64,000 bases of DNA from Rhodocollybia butyracea (Eukaryota; Basidiomycota; Agaricomycetes; Agaricales; Omphalotaceae): assembly GCA_015501585.1 (NCBI GenBank), contig JADNRY010000096.1, forward strand, positions 1 to 64,000, given 5' to 3'. Of the stretch, positions 11,670-22,385 are shown one piece after another. The notes under the pieces were generated by a model. That model did not search any database. It saw nothing but the letters and a program-made list of their open reading frames with translations, and was not told the DNA's origin. The translations under genes and the position numbers were made by a program. Within the stretch, counting starts at the first letter, position 1; every line of letters begins with the position of its first letter.

Positions 11670-13259
11670 TTAATTTGCATCGCCGTCGAGATCCTCTCCT
11701 GCTCTCGGATCCATCTGACCATTGCCCATCCCATTGGGGCCATCTTCGGGCCCCCCTTGCTCGCTGATGTGCCGTCTTTTTCTCGAAATCTCACCGCTCT
11801 TCTCGGGAACTACCTTCATGGCAATATCATTGATGGTTTTCACAAACATTTGCCACTTAAATGTGGAATCCGATGTGTTCACTGGTGCGCTCGTTGGTTT
11901 TCCGTATACTCCGCAATCAGCTAGGTAGACCTGGTGGAAAGACCTATCACAAGGGATTTCAGTGTTGCCTGCTGAGGGAAAGCAGAAAAAGTCGCTTACT
12001 GAATACGTTGCTCAATTGTTTTGGTCTTCATATTGATATCGCGCAACATATCATCAACTAGCGGCCAGAATTCTCTCGGCTCATCTGAGATAGTTTTTGG
12101 ATTCATATCCATTACGCATTGCTTAAAGGTGAGGTTAAACATGGTTAAAAACCCAAAGGAGGCGACTTACTACAACTGCCAGCCGATGCATCAATGCGAG
12201 AGTGAATGGGATTTCACTCGAAGATCCTATTAATGCCAGAGCTACCACTGCCAAGTTTTGTTGACTGTATTGCACACGGCCCTTTTTGGAAGAAGTTTTG
12301 GCGGCATTTTCAGTAGTCTGATGAAGCTGTTGATCATCAGTTAGAGCAGTGGATAAGTGAAGATGCATACCTTGTCCTTCACAGTGTTACGTTGTGAGGT
12401 TAATTGAGTTCCAATGAGTGTGGTAAGTCTTGTCTCGCCAATTAAGTCATTTTCACTTGGGAGGCCCTTTGTCCCAGCCTTTCGTAGCGCTTTCTGAAAG
12501 ACCAACTGAGACCAGGGAAAGTCCAATACATGAGACGAAACCAAATCATACCACAATAATGAGCTCTGGCTCACAGTTAATATAAGAAACCACACTCGAC
12601 ACAAGAACATAAGCTTTTGTGTATCTGGTCACAGTTTTCTATGGTATATTGATCAGTAGACGTGCATAGAAAATTGGTGAGAATACCTTGAAATCAGTCG
12701 AGGCTTGCCAGTTTCCCTCTTTCTCGGTGACAACTTGCCTCAAAAGGTCTCGAGTCTGGAGAATAGCAGCATATGCTAGTGCATGATGCTCAGCTGATGA
12801 GTTAGTCTGCCGCACCGAAAAAAAAGACTGTATTCAATATCGTAACCAAGATGTGCAAGAAATTCATACCTTGACGTACTGATCCCAATTCAATTTAGAC
12901 TCGTCTGAGAACTGACTAGAGTTTCCAATCCGCGCGGCCAATGCTTCACTCAAAATATTCTCTCCATGTGTAAGATGTTCCCAGCTGAGGTTCCTTTCAA
13001 CACCAAAAGATTCAGACAAGCCATGTAGCCCCTCACTTGTGCCAAATGAGGGTGATGAGACTGAAGAACTTGGTGTATTGATTGTTCCTGGAAGAGAGAG
13101 GTGGTCAAAGTTGAATGACTGTGAGAGGTCACCATTCGGTTCTGGTGAATTGGCACGATGCAAAGGTGTGCTGGAATTTTGTTTGGCCACAAATTGTTCC
13201 CACTGAGAAATGGGCGCTCCTGTAGAATTTTCATGTGCAGACGTCGGACTATCGCTCAT
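11670..13259 (-). CDS. Accessory gene 1 of the 7.5-kb transposon (unknown function)
   Basis: Starts at 13,259 (MSDSPTSAHENS) and is transcribed away from the transposase gene. Exons that keep phase: 13,259-12,871, 12,806-12,687, 12,624-12,552, 12,505-12,371, 12,326-12,171 and 12,121-12,000, followed by a last exon of about 240 bp ending in DGDAN at 11,670 whose 3' splice site I could not fix. Introns are short GT-AG. The N-terminal 130 residues are Ser/Pro/Asn-rich with Trp-containing segments (WEQFV, WDQYV). The middle is helical, with no catalytic motif visible. The tail is basic then acidic (SRKRRH, then GGPEDG). No family recognised. Its place inside the inverted repeats suggests a helper for transposition or silencing, but that is a guess. 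Confidence 0.6.
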
Positions 13260-13518
13260 GTTGAATTTGCACAGGTGAAGCGGATGAAGGAAAAAGCACG
13301 AAAAAAAACTGTAACTCCAAGTTAGGAGCATGTGATCGAATATGAGGTTCCGCTGTTTCATTGTTCTTCCAAATGTTGAATGAACCTTTATTTGTCCTTG
13401 AAAAGGGGTGATTGAGAATCTTCGTCTCCCAGCCCTCCACTGTCCTCAAAATTCCACCGCAGTTCTGATATGCCACGGTCCAAGAAGTCCCTCGGTCCAG
13501 GTTTGTGCATTTAAGTAA

Positions 13519-16500
13519 ATTTGTTGTATCTGGCTGCAATATCTGCCTCCAGAAATCGAAGAAGATCCAAGCGCAACTCTCATATGGTGCCTAACCTGCC
13601 TTGCCGTTGATGTGCGCGATGGCACCTGGATGCAGAGAAAATCGGTTAAAGATCATCTCACCAGTCGAAAGCATCTTCAGAATGTTGAACGGACTGAACA
13701 TCGCAAGATCGAGGCAGCAGAGATGCGAGAAAAACTGCAGCGAACTTATCATGGCCCATCAATGACTTCTTCAATGTCGGACTCTATTCCAGATGTTCCG
13801 TATCGACCTGATATGTTTGAGCATGAGAAATACTCTTCCGAGTTGATGTGCCCTGAGGTCACTTTACCAAGCTTGTCTAATGAAGATCTGTTTATGCTGA
13901 CAGATGAGCTTTTTGAAGAAGTCGATGTTGAGGAGCAGGTGTCTCAGCAGTACCGGGAATTGTTAGATGAAGCAATTCATCTCAGTAGCTTTGGATTTGA
14001 AGAAGAAGATGGACCTGATCCTGAAGGTATTGAACAAACATGTCCCTCAATGAGCGTAAGCATATACAGATAATCAAACACTTATACAGATTCTGACACC
14101 GCAATGGAAGAGGAATTGCCCCACACAGATGAAGACTGTGAAGGAACATATCGCCCATACCCTAATATGGTGGTGCGCTTATGTTTGTACTAATATTGAC
14201 AATTATATACTAAACGGTTTTTTTTGTCCAAGTCAATGCTTCTTGATATAATGGACAACTTGCCTCGCTTGAGGATTTCTAACAATTCTATGAAGCTTAT
14301 CCTCTGGATGCTAAAGATGCTTGGTGTTCCCCGGGTTCCATCATTCAACAAGTTTCGGGGTATGCAGGAAATTTTACGCAAGGAGTGTGGTGTCACTCCG
14401 GATGCTCACATCTCAGATTTCCAAAACCACTATCATTCAATTGACCCTCGTGAAACTTTTGCAAGGGTATGAGCAATCTTGTACAGTTAGCGTCTGTTCT
14501 GCTGACTTTAACTTGTAATTCATCACAGGATTTTGCCAACCCGCAAGTTGCTCCTCACATTATGCTATACCCAGAAGAAACTGAGGGTCCGCGCGGTGAG
14601 GCCTGGCAGTTTGATCGATGGAAGGAGTATGGTCCATCCCAACTTACACCAATGTATTCTCGGGGCCTGAAACAGTTTTGGATTGACGAGGTTTCTCAGC
14701 TAAAGGACGGTTCCTATGTTCTGCCCCGAAACTGGATTATGCGGGACAAGGAACTTCATTCAGATTGCTCTGATGTCCATGTAACACCTGTAAGCTGTGT
14801 GTTCATTATTTTATTTTAGACTAAATCATCTCTAGACCGGTTGGGAAATCGACACAGATACTCGCAGTATTGCAGCCACTCAGTTTGCGTTTACATATGA
14901 CGATGTTACTTCTGTGATAGGAGGTGATATTATATGGAGATCCGGCCAGGAGAACACACCTCAAATGCCCAACCCCCTGCACAAAATTGCCAAGGGTGAT
15001 GATCTTTATGTTGTAATGCTTCCTCTTTGGTGCGACGATGTCTCCGGCAATAAATCAAAGCAGTACAACAAACATATCAATATCTATTCTGTGAATGGGT
15101 CACTTCCTGGTCGTCTTCTGCAGCAAGAATATTTTGTCAATTTTGTATCTACCTCGCCACATGCCACTTCACTCGAGCAGTTTAAATCATTGCGTGACCA
15201 GATCAAGTAAGTTTGTCAAACCTTGTCCACCGTATAATACAACCATAACCTTTCTTTTACTGAATTTAAGTGCAACGGAAAAAGATCCAGTGCGCTGTTT
15301 TAATGCACATACAAAGCGCATGTGTCGGGCAATTCTCAGGGTCCCCATGCTTCCAGCAGATAATCCCCAGCAATCTGAAGAAGCTTCTCATATTGGTGGG
15401 AATTCAAATCACCCATGTCGCAAATGTAATGTCGGTGGTGGACACAAGGAGACCGAAACTCCAACTGGTTATCATGCTTTTTATTGTGACAATGTGGCTT
15501 GTTCACTTTTTTTTTTCTCTCTGCAGAACTCATAATATACATTTTTACAGGAGTCCCTTCGTCGGTCATGCTCGGAAATCAAAGAAGAGCTGAACAATCA
15601 GTTAAAAACTGCTATGGCTGGAGTTGAGGCTGCTGTCACCAAGCGCCAGACTACATCAGGAGTCAAGGACAAGATCACTGAATATTGGATTTCACAGCTC
15701 CTTGCCAAGGCTCGTAAAATAAAAGAAGAGTCGCCTAGGAGAACGGTGGATAGTATCATGGAGGAACTGACTGAATGGCTCAAGATGCAGCCAGGGATGA
15801 AAATGAACCCATTACTTGATATAGCTGGCAAGTTGTTACGCTTGTACCGAATATTGTCTTAGCTTATCTTTATTCAGGTCTAGATCCATCGCAGGATACG
15901 CCTGTTGAGATTTTGCACACAATCTTGCTTGGGGTTCTGAAATATGTCTGGCACATGATCAACACTTTGATGTCGGATAAGGAGCTTGAGTTGCTTGCAG
16001 TGCAACTGCAATCTACCGACACGGATGGGCTGACTGTGCCTCCTTTACACGCAGCGTATATGGTACAGTATCGAAACAATCTAATTGGGAAACACTTCAA
16101 GACATTAATGCAAATTTTGCCCTTTCACATGCACGGTTTTTCGAAGGTCAATAATACATACTTTGAGCTTACGCGTGCAGTTGGTGCTCTTGGCGCTCTT
16201 TTATGGGTTCCAGAAATACATAATATGGATGAATATCTGGTATGTATCGCTGGGAGCATCATCGTTTGAGCCATATATATTGAAACTATTCACAGGCAGA
16301 CCTTGACGTCCTTGTGGGGAATGTACTGGATGCATTTGCTCAGATCGTGCCATCGAAAATCCTTGTAAAAATGAAACTTCATCTTCTTGTGCATCTCAAG
16401 TCAGATATCAAGTGGTTCGGGCCTTTAATTCATTACTCCACTGAAGTCTTCGAAGCATTCAATGCTGTCTTCCAGTTGTGTTCCATTTTCAGCAACCACC

Positions 16501-17601
16501 AAGCACCAAGTCGTGATATCGCTTTCAAGTTTGCCGGCCTAAACCGCTTGAAGCATATGCTCAGTGGTGGATTTTACCCAGTAAAGGCCTCGCAAGATGA
16601 AAAAAAATGGGTTCAGGCATCAGTGGCCATTCAAGATATTCTGAGAAAAGCGCCAATTATCCAGCGCCATTTAGGGTGGGTCCCGGAGCAGATAGAGAAC
16701 CCAGGTCAGATTTTTACATTGACAATGTCTGCACATACTCATAGATTTTCAGGTGTTATCAGATTTAAGTCTCGGAATAAAGCTCAAAGTATCCCCTGGT
16801 CACAATCTAAGGCTTCGACATATATTCACGAAATTCCTCCTGACAATATGCTGTGGTTGGTTGGTGACAACTCCAAAGTGGTTGCTTCAAGTGGCAATCT
16901 CTGTACCCTTGGATCTTGGGTCTTTGTCAAGGCTTCTCCAGTGAACAGAATTAACTACAGCCTTGGTTGGAGCAAAACTCATTTTATTATTAGGACCGTC
17001 AAGTCATTGGCCGAATATGCAAAATTTTACTCTGCAGTTCATCGGAAACAGCATCAGGCTTTATTACAGTTGAAGAGTCCCAGCTTGGTGCTGAAGTTCA
17101 CGAAGACTTTCACTGCCCGACCCTTCACCGACCGTCCTCGACACCTCTGGTAACAGTTAAATCAACGGTAAAGCTTCAATTCATGAGTTTCAGGGAATCC
17201 AGACTCTGGGTCTTACTGTTTTGCAGGATGTTCTCTTCAGGTTTTCGGCCCAGCATGACTGCCGTCTTGCAAATTGCCAACCCACACGGCAGGTCCAAAA
17301 AGTTCAAGAACGACAAGTTACCAGTAAAGTTCAGTCACTAATTGAACATGCTGATGATAACAACTTCATCATTAATATGTTTGCACTGCACAACTCAACG
17401 GTACTTCGTCAGGCTTTGCCACGAAGCTTGTGGAAGCCTAAACCTTTGTTTTCGGATCGTCTGGCTCGGCACACAAGTATCGCTGAAGTACTTGTCATCT
17501 CACAGACAGAGAAGCGTGCGCAGACCCAGCAGAAGACAAAGGAGACCAGGGCCCGCAACAAGGCGGCAGCACAGAAAGGAGCAACAGGGACTTCAGAGTG
17601 A
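13519..17601 (+). CDS. Transposase of the 7.5-kb element (C2H2-type N-terminus)
   Basis: The open frame begins at 13,519 after a stop; no ATG precedes the zinc finger in this frame, so a first exon is probably missing from my model. Cys codons at 13,588 and 13,597 and His codons at 13,654 and 13,672 give a CxxC-x18-H-x5-H finger, as in BED/C2H2-type DNA-binding domains. About nine further exons follow with introns near 14,056-14,099, 14,173-14,233, 14,467-14,528, 14,789-14,834, 15,207-15,269, 15,493-15,551, 15,824-15,888 (GC-AG), 16,242-16,297 and 17,153-17,226. Landmark motifs are QYNKHINIYSV, ASHIGGNSNHPCRKCNVGG and PVEILHTILLGVLKY. I recall proteins of this pattern as very common, mostly unannotated, in Agaricomycete genomes. 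All exons are open, so the gene may be intact. Confidence 0.75.
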
Positions 17602-17757
17602 AGAGAAGTTTGGTTCGCTGCCCTTAATATCACAGAAACCGTCTGTTTGCTCAATATTTCTTATTCATAGCTCATGAAGTGCCCCAAGAATTTATTGTTC
17701 ATAAATATGATCAAGAAATACTAGGATGGTTTGGAGAAAGACATATACTGTAATAGC

Positions 17758-18479
17758 TACATGGACATTTCCTTCAGAGCCAGTCGACGTCTCAGTTCAT
17801 CAGCGGCACGGGCCAGTTTAACACTTTCCTTTTGTTTCTCCTTCAATTCTTTCCGCTCCTTGGAAGTTCGACGACGAATCATTTCCTGCTCCATCTGGTA
17901 GCGTGACAATGCATATTGGTGTTGAATCTCCTGTACCTGCAGTCCAGCTATTGCACCTTTGAGTTTTTTGTAAACTTGAAGACAGCGAATCTCCCATTCC
18001 TCATCACGTTCCTCATCCGGCGCTTCGAGAAAGGAGTAAGGTGACTCGGAGCGAGATATCTATAGAATAAATCAGTAACTACGTTGGAAGGTAGAAGCAA
18101 TACTCAATACAATTGTGTCAGTTGAGAGTTCAGTCACTGATTCTCCGTCATTGTGGATATCTTCGGACAGCTCTTTGGGAAAAAGCTCCGTGATGGTTTT
18201 TGTGAGTTCCTGGTCGGTCATTTGGAAAACTTCAGCGGGCGTCTCTGAACTCGATGACTATAGATCATAAGTAAGATAGTAAATACTTACCGCAAGTAAA
18301 CATACCTCTGATGTGGCATCCAGAAGGCTATCAAGTTGAGCTCTCATGAGCTTTATTTCATTTCTGAAGTCTTCAGGAACAGTATTTGTAGATGGCGAGT
18401 GTGAATCCAGTCCACACTGAGATTGAGAATCATATGTACTGAAAGGTGTGAAACCTCTAAGGCTTTGTTCATCAGACAT
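17758..18479 (-). CDS. Accessory gene 2 of the 7.5-kb transposon (coiled coil)
   Basis: Starts at 18,479 (MSDEQSLRGF) and ends at 17,758, convergent with the transposase, whose stop lies 156 bp away. Three exons: 18,479-18,306, 18,257 to about 18,112, and 18,059-17,758, joined by short GT-AG introns. The product is about 205 residues: a Ser/Asp-rich N-terminus, an acidic middle, and a C-terminal helix rich in Gln, Glu, Arg and Lys (QMEQEMIRRRTSKERKELK) that should form a coiled coil. No known family. It shares only the MSD start and a Ser-rich head with accessory gene 1. The upstream 18,480-18,737 is the right subterminal region, with no gene. Confidence 0.6.
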
Positions 18480-18739
18480 GGCAGATTGCAGTAAACCAGG
18501 AAATATGTGGGTTCAAACAAGTGTTATATACTGTAAAATGTCATAAGAAGATTGAACGCGAGGAACATTGATTAAAGGTTGATACAAGCTTGTTTACAGA
18601 AATTGCGCAACGTAAACTTAAGGCGTTCTAATTAATATTTGTATGTGCTTAGATATAGGTTGCGTCAAGATTGCCCTCAAATCTTTGTCTGTGCTTCGAC
18701 TCTAACATTGCCCAATCATTGAAACAGGTTTGCGGTGTA

Positions 18740-19199
18740 GATGCTTTGTTCAATTTCGAGGTATGCCTTTGTATTACTTCCGTTTCCGCTCATCCATTGT
18801 AGTTTCTTTCCCTTTCGCCTTAATCAATTGCCTAAGTACTTTTTGCGACCCTGTACATTTCCATTCTTCTTAAATACTTGTTTGATATCTCTGATACCTT
18901 AGATTTGCTATATTGAAACAACCCCCCAGTTACCAACTCATTTCTTGACTTATCAGTTTCTTTTACTCTGTTTCTTCACTCTATTGTTTTCTTCACTCCG
19001 CAATATAACTCTCTTTGATTCCGATCCATTGCGCAACGCTAAGTCAGCTTCCGCTCGACTTCCCACCCATGCTTGCGCTCAGCGGGTCCTACCCTCAGAG
19101 TCAGGAACACTTCCTCTGTTAGGCTTACTTTAGGCTACATGTGTGGGCATACTGTTATGCCCTAGGCATATACGGACTGCCATAGTTTCCCACTTACTG
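18740..19199 (+). mobile_element. 3' part of the interrupted gypsy-type LTR
   Basis: Resumes the LTR exactly after the transposon with GATGCTTTGTTCAATTTCG and follows 45,268-45,680 in direct orientation. After about 19,115 it diverges into sequence with an imperfect palindrome around TGGGCATACTGTTATGCCC. It is truncated by the hAT-like element at 19,208. Confidence 0.65.
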
Positions 19200-19207
19200 T
19201 TACATAA

Positions 19208-20046
19208 TAGAGGTGGGCACAAACACACATTCAAGTGCATTCGCCACTTGTGACACAAGTATGGACCCCGCCGGGAGCCATACTTGCACTCAAATGTGCA
19301 TTTGCCATGAGTATACACTTGCGGCGACTCTGCCGGTGAGTACACATTTGAGTGTACAAGCGCATACACTTGTGAATGTACTACATTCATGAGTTTACTT
19401 AGTTTTCCTATACTACATTACTGATAATAATAATTATAAGTATTATTACTACCTAAAATAAATTACTACCTAAATTACTTGTGGTGGGGGGATGAGAGGA
19501 TGTATTGACAAAGTTGCCGGCCTTTATAGAAAGGTGCCGCCGGGTCATATGACCCTTCAAACACATTGATTGTTGAGAGTGATCAACATGTTTGATGGCA
19601 CATGACAACCCCCCCATTCCCTTATATAAGGGCCCACAACTCCGTTTCTTTCCCCATCACTCTTGAGGTAAGCTGTAGTAGATTGTATCATTGTAATAGT
19701 AGTACAATAGTATAATTAGTGGTGTACCGTAATTATTAGTACTCTATTCCAGTAATTGTAGTCATTAATTAGTTATAATAGTAACAGTGCACTGTAGGCT
19801 CTCACGCGGTGCTGTAAAAAGGCCGCCGTATATGTATTTTTGGTACCATTAATAGTAAATAGATACTTCTAGCTATATTTGTGAGTATACTCGGCAAATA
19901 TGGGTCCTTCGGGGATCCATATTTGCATTTGAGTGCCCATTCACATGAGTGGTATACTCGTGACCCAGGTACACTTGTACTCGAGTATTGAATGGTGAGT
20001 AGGCTTGAATATACTCATGCTCACTCGCCATTCGTGCCCATCTCTA
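19208..20046. mobile_element. Non-autonomous hAT-like element, 839 bp
   Basis: The ends are TAGAGGTGGGCACAAA and, reverse-complemented, TAGAGATGGGCACGAAT. The flanks are TTACATAA (19,200-19,207) and TTATATAA (20,047-20,054), an 8-bp duplication with one change. The right-arm copy has TTACATAA at the same flank, which supports the duplication. An 8-bp duplication with TAGAGxTGGGCA termini is typical of hAT elements. Long inverted stretches inside (GAGTATAC, AGTGTACA) make it fold back. No transposase gene is present. Confidence 0.75.
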
Positions 20047-20054
20047 TTATATAA

Positions 20055-20690
20055 CCCGCTCCCACCGGATTTCCGGTTCCAATACACTTCCACTTTGCTT
20101 CCGTCTTACTTTTTCCTTGAGTCTATGAGCCCACTGATCTATTCTCTCTCATTCCTACAATCATACATATGCTTTATGCTCATCCCACTGCTTCCGCTTA
20201 TTTCAATCATTGTCTTTCATCCCTTGGGCTACTTTTGGCTATTCTAAGCTACCGAGGATACCTGGGCTTTGACCCAGAGATGTTGACGCTAGACCATCAA
20301 TCTAGTTATACCCAAGAGTGTATACTCTCTAAACTACAGGACATCTTGAAGCGGGATATAAAGGTACTCCTGACCCCGGAGAATTGTGGAGTAATTGGAG
20401 AAACCTCACTTGGATCAAAAAACACTCTAAAACTATGTTAATCTCATGAAATCATATTTTACCTCTGATATATATCCAAGAATGGACTATTTCTTTATTG
20501 TGTGTACCATATATTACATCCAATATTATAAGACTTTCCCTCAGGGAATCTCTGACAACCCACCCTTGCTCCCTTATACATTGATAGTCTGGTTAGGTGG
20601 GGTAGTGTTCAATGTGTTAGGTTGTTTTATAGCACCTTTCGCATACCTACACGTAAATACCCAAATACCGATGTGGCCAATTATCCCAAT
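20055..20690. other. LTR debris and unclassified sequence
   Basis: Positions 20,090-20,240 match the 5' part of the LTR fragment at 8,946-9,110. From about 20,245 to 20,690 the sequence has no match elsewhere except its inverted partner (46,760-47,220). It carries no supportable gene. An imperfect palindrome around GACGCTAGACCATCAATCTAG is visible near 20,285. Confidence 0.4.
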
Positions 20691-21600
20691 GCTGCTCAGT
20701 AGTCCAAAAGGCAACTACTCCAGCAACCCTCAGTAGCCCAAATGTCAACTACTCCATTTAATCCAACAGGGCCAATTACTCCAACTCCCTTGCAACACCC
20801 AAAGGCAAAATATTCCAACTACTCTGACCAAGCCAATTACTCCAACGTCCCACTGACTCCCAAATACCAATTACTCCTATGACTCCAACAGGGCCAATTA
20901 CTCCAACTCCCTTCCAACACCCAAATACCAACTACTCCAAAACAGGGCAACTTACTCCAACTTCCTTCTGTAACCTCAATGCCAACTACTCAAACTACTC
21001 CAACAGCACCAATTGTTCCATCTTCCCTCTGACTCCCAAATACCAAATATTCCAACTACTCTGACAGGGCAAAGTACACCAATTCGCTTCCGACAGGCCA
21101 AATTACATAAACTTGTATGAAGTTTCATACAAGTTTAACATAATCTTACTATTTCCACCAAAATTTATGGTGATTTGTATGCAGTGATGACTTGCCTGGA
21201 CTTAAAGCAAGTCAATTCCCTTATGTAGTGTAATATACAATTGTATGGTATATAAATACCTAGTTTTATGGAATGAGACTCCATCGGGTTGTTGAGCCAG
21301 GGCTTTACCCATCTCTACCCTCTGGTGTGCTTTTGTCCCCAGATTTGGAGGATGAGCGTAGCTTGTATCTGAATTTCCCCCCCTTTACAACAACATCAAC
21401 CACTCCAACTACTGCAACAGGGCCAAGTACTCCAACTCTCCTCCCCAGCCCAAATGTCAACTACTCCAACTACTCCAAGAGGGCCAATTACTCCAACACC
21501 CCTCAGTAGTCCAAATGTCAACCACTCCAACTACTCCTTGCAGGAAATCACAACTACTCCAATTACTCTGACAGGGGCAATTTCTCCAACCCTCACAAAG
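20690..21600. repeat. Short minisatellite blocks with a MITE relative between them
   Basis: The 61-66 bp unit family reappears on the opposite strand at 20,690-21,090 and 21,390-21,600, more diverged than elsewhere. Between them, about 21,096-21,190 contains a relative of the 158-bp MITE at 31,200 (the ATAATCTTACTATTTCCACC and GATTTGTATGCAGTG phrases), followed by about 200 bp with nothing recognised. The whole block is inverted at 45,850-46,760. Confidence 0.6.
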
Positions 21601-22385
21601 AAGGAACTGGGATCTCGGAGATTATGAGTAAAAAGGTCAGGGGTGAATTGGAGGAAGCGTCCATACTGAATTGAGCATTCCTGATTAAAAATCGGCTCGA
21701 TGGAGGACATAGCCTGCTCAAAACCGGCATTCCTGGCCAAACATCTGCTCAGTCTGACTGCTGGTGGAATGCTGTAGCAGCTGACAGACATGAGGATACT
21801 GCAGATCAAATTCTGAAGAACCATATGAAGGGCAATTGGAACGATCAGCTCGTTAGTGATGGAGGGGATGGCATCGGATAAAGCAGCATTCGGCAACTGC
21901 GGGATCGCAGATCTAGAAAATGCAAGAGGGTCACAAAAAGACAGGTCGCTACTTGTTGCTGAAAGCGATGACAAATCAATGGATGAGCGGAAACAGGTCA
22001 GCATGGCAACGCGATAGCATAAGCACTAGAAACAGAAACTGGCAAAAGAACGATATGAAAGCGTTACAAATGGAGTTGCAGCATGGTTAGCGCAATGCGC
22101 TAATACTAATAATTCCCGGTTGGATTGGAGCCTTCGTACTAGCGACTCGTTAGAAGAACCGGCCGAGCTCTTCAACATGTTTCCTAAAAGCTTCATCTCG
22201 TACGAGCTTCATGCAAGTGAGATTCCGCGGCGTCCTTTCCCCACTGAACCCTACGACTTGCCTCCACAATACAGTTGTTGCGATGGATTAATTCATCATG
22301 ACTGTGCTGGATGGCCTCAAAGGACCCCTCAGCCCACTTCAGATCATCCCGAAGACTATTCTCGGAAACACGTAGGCGTCGATTT
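21590..22385 (-). pseudogene. Inverted fragment of the antisense coiled-coil gene
   Basis: This stretch reads, on the minus strand, as the part of the coiled-coil gene found at 42,880-43,605 (residues around FEQAMSSIEPIFNQECS and the helix upstream). It is more diverged and frameshifted. It abuts head to head with the start-side of the same gene at 22,386. The end of the left-arm element has therefore been rearranged: its expected polypurine tract and LTR are missing and an inverted piece of the gene sits in their place. Confidence 0.6.

Larger units (their letters stand above)
11257..18737. mobile_element. 7,481-bp TIR DNA transposon (CACTA-like), three genes
   Basis: The ends are inverted repeats: the left end begins CACCACAAACTC and the reverse complement of the right end begins CACCGCAAACCTG (about 15 of the first 21 bases match). 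The element splits an LTR whose uninterrupted form (CTCCCTAGATGC) is visible near 45,267, leaving a TA duplication at 11,255-11,256 and 18,738-18,739. It carries a spliced transposase gene (+) between two shorter spliced genes (-). A CAC start and a 2-bp duplication fit the CACTA/CMC group of cut-and-paste elements, but the superfamily is my inference. The right arm has no copy, so either it arrived after the duplication or the right arm lost it. Confidence 0.8.

Noticed and set aside
20446..20736. 96-codon hydrophobic frame
   Set aside because: It ends in minisatellite and the right-arm copy differs at its end; no independent support for a membrane protein gene.
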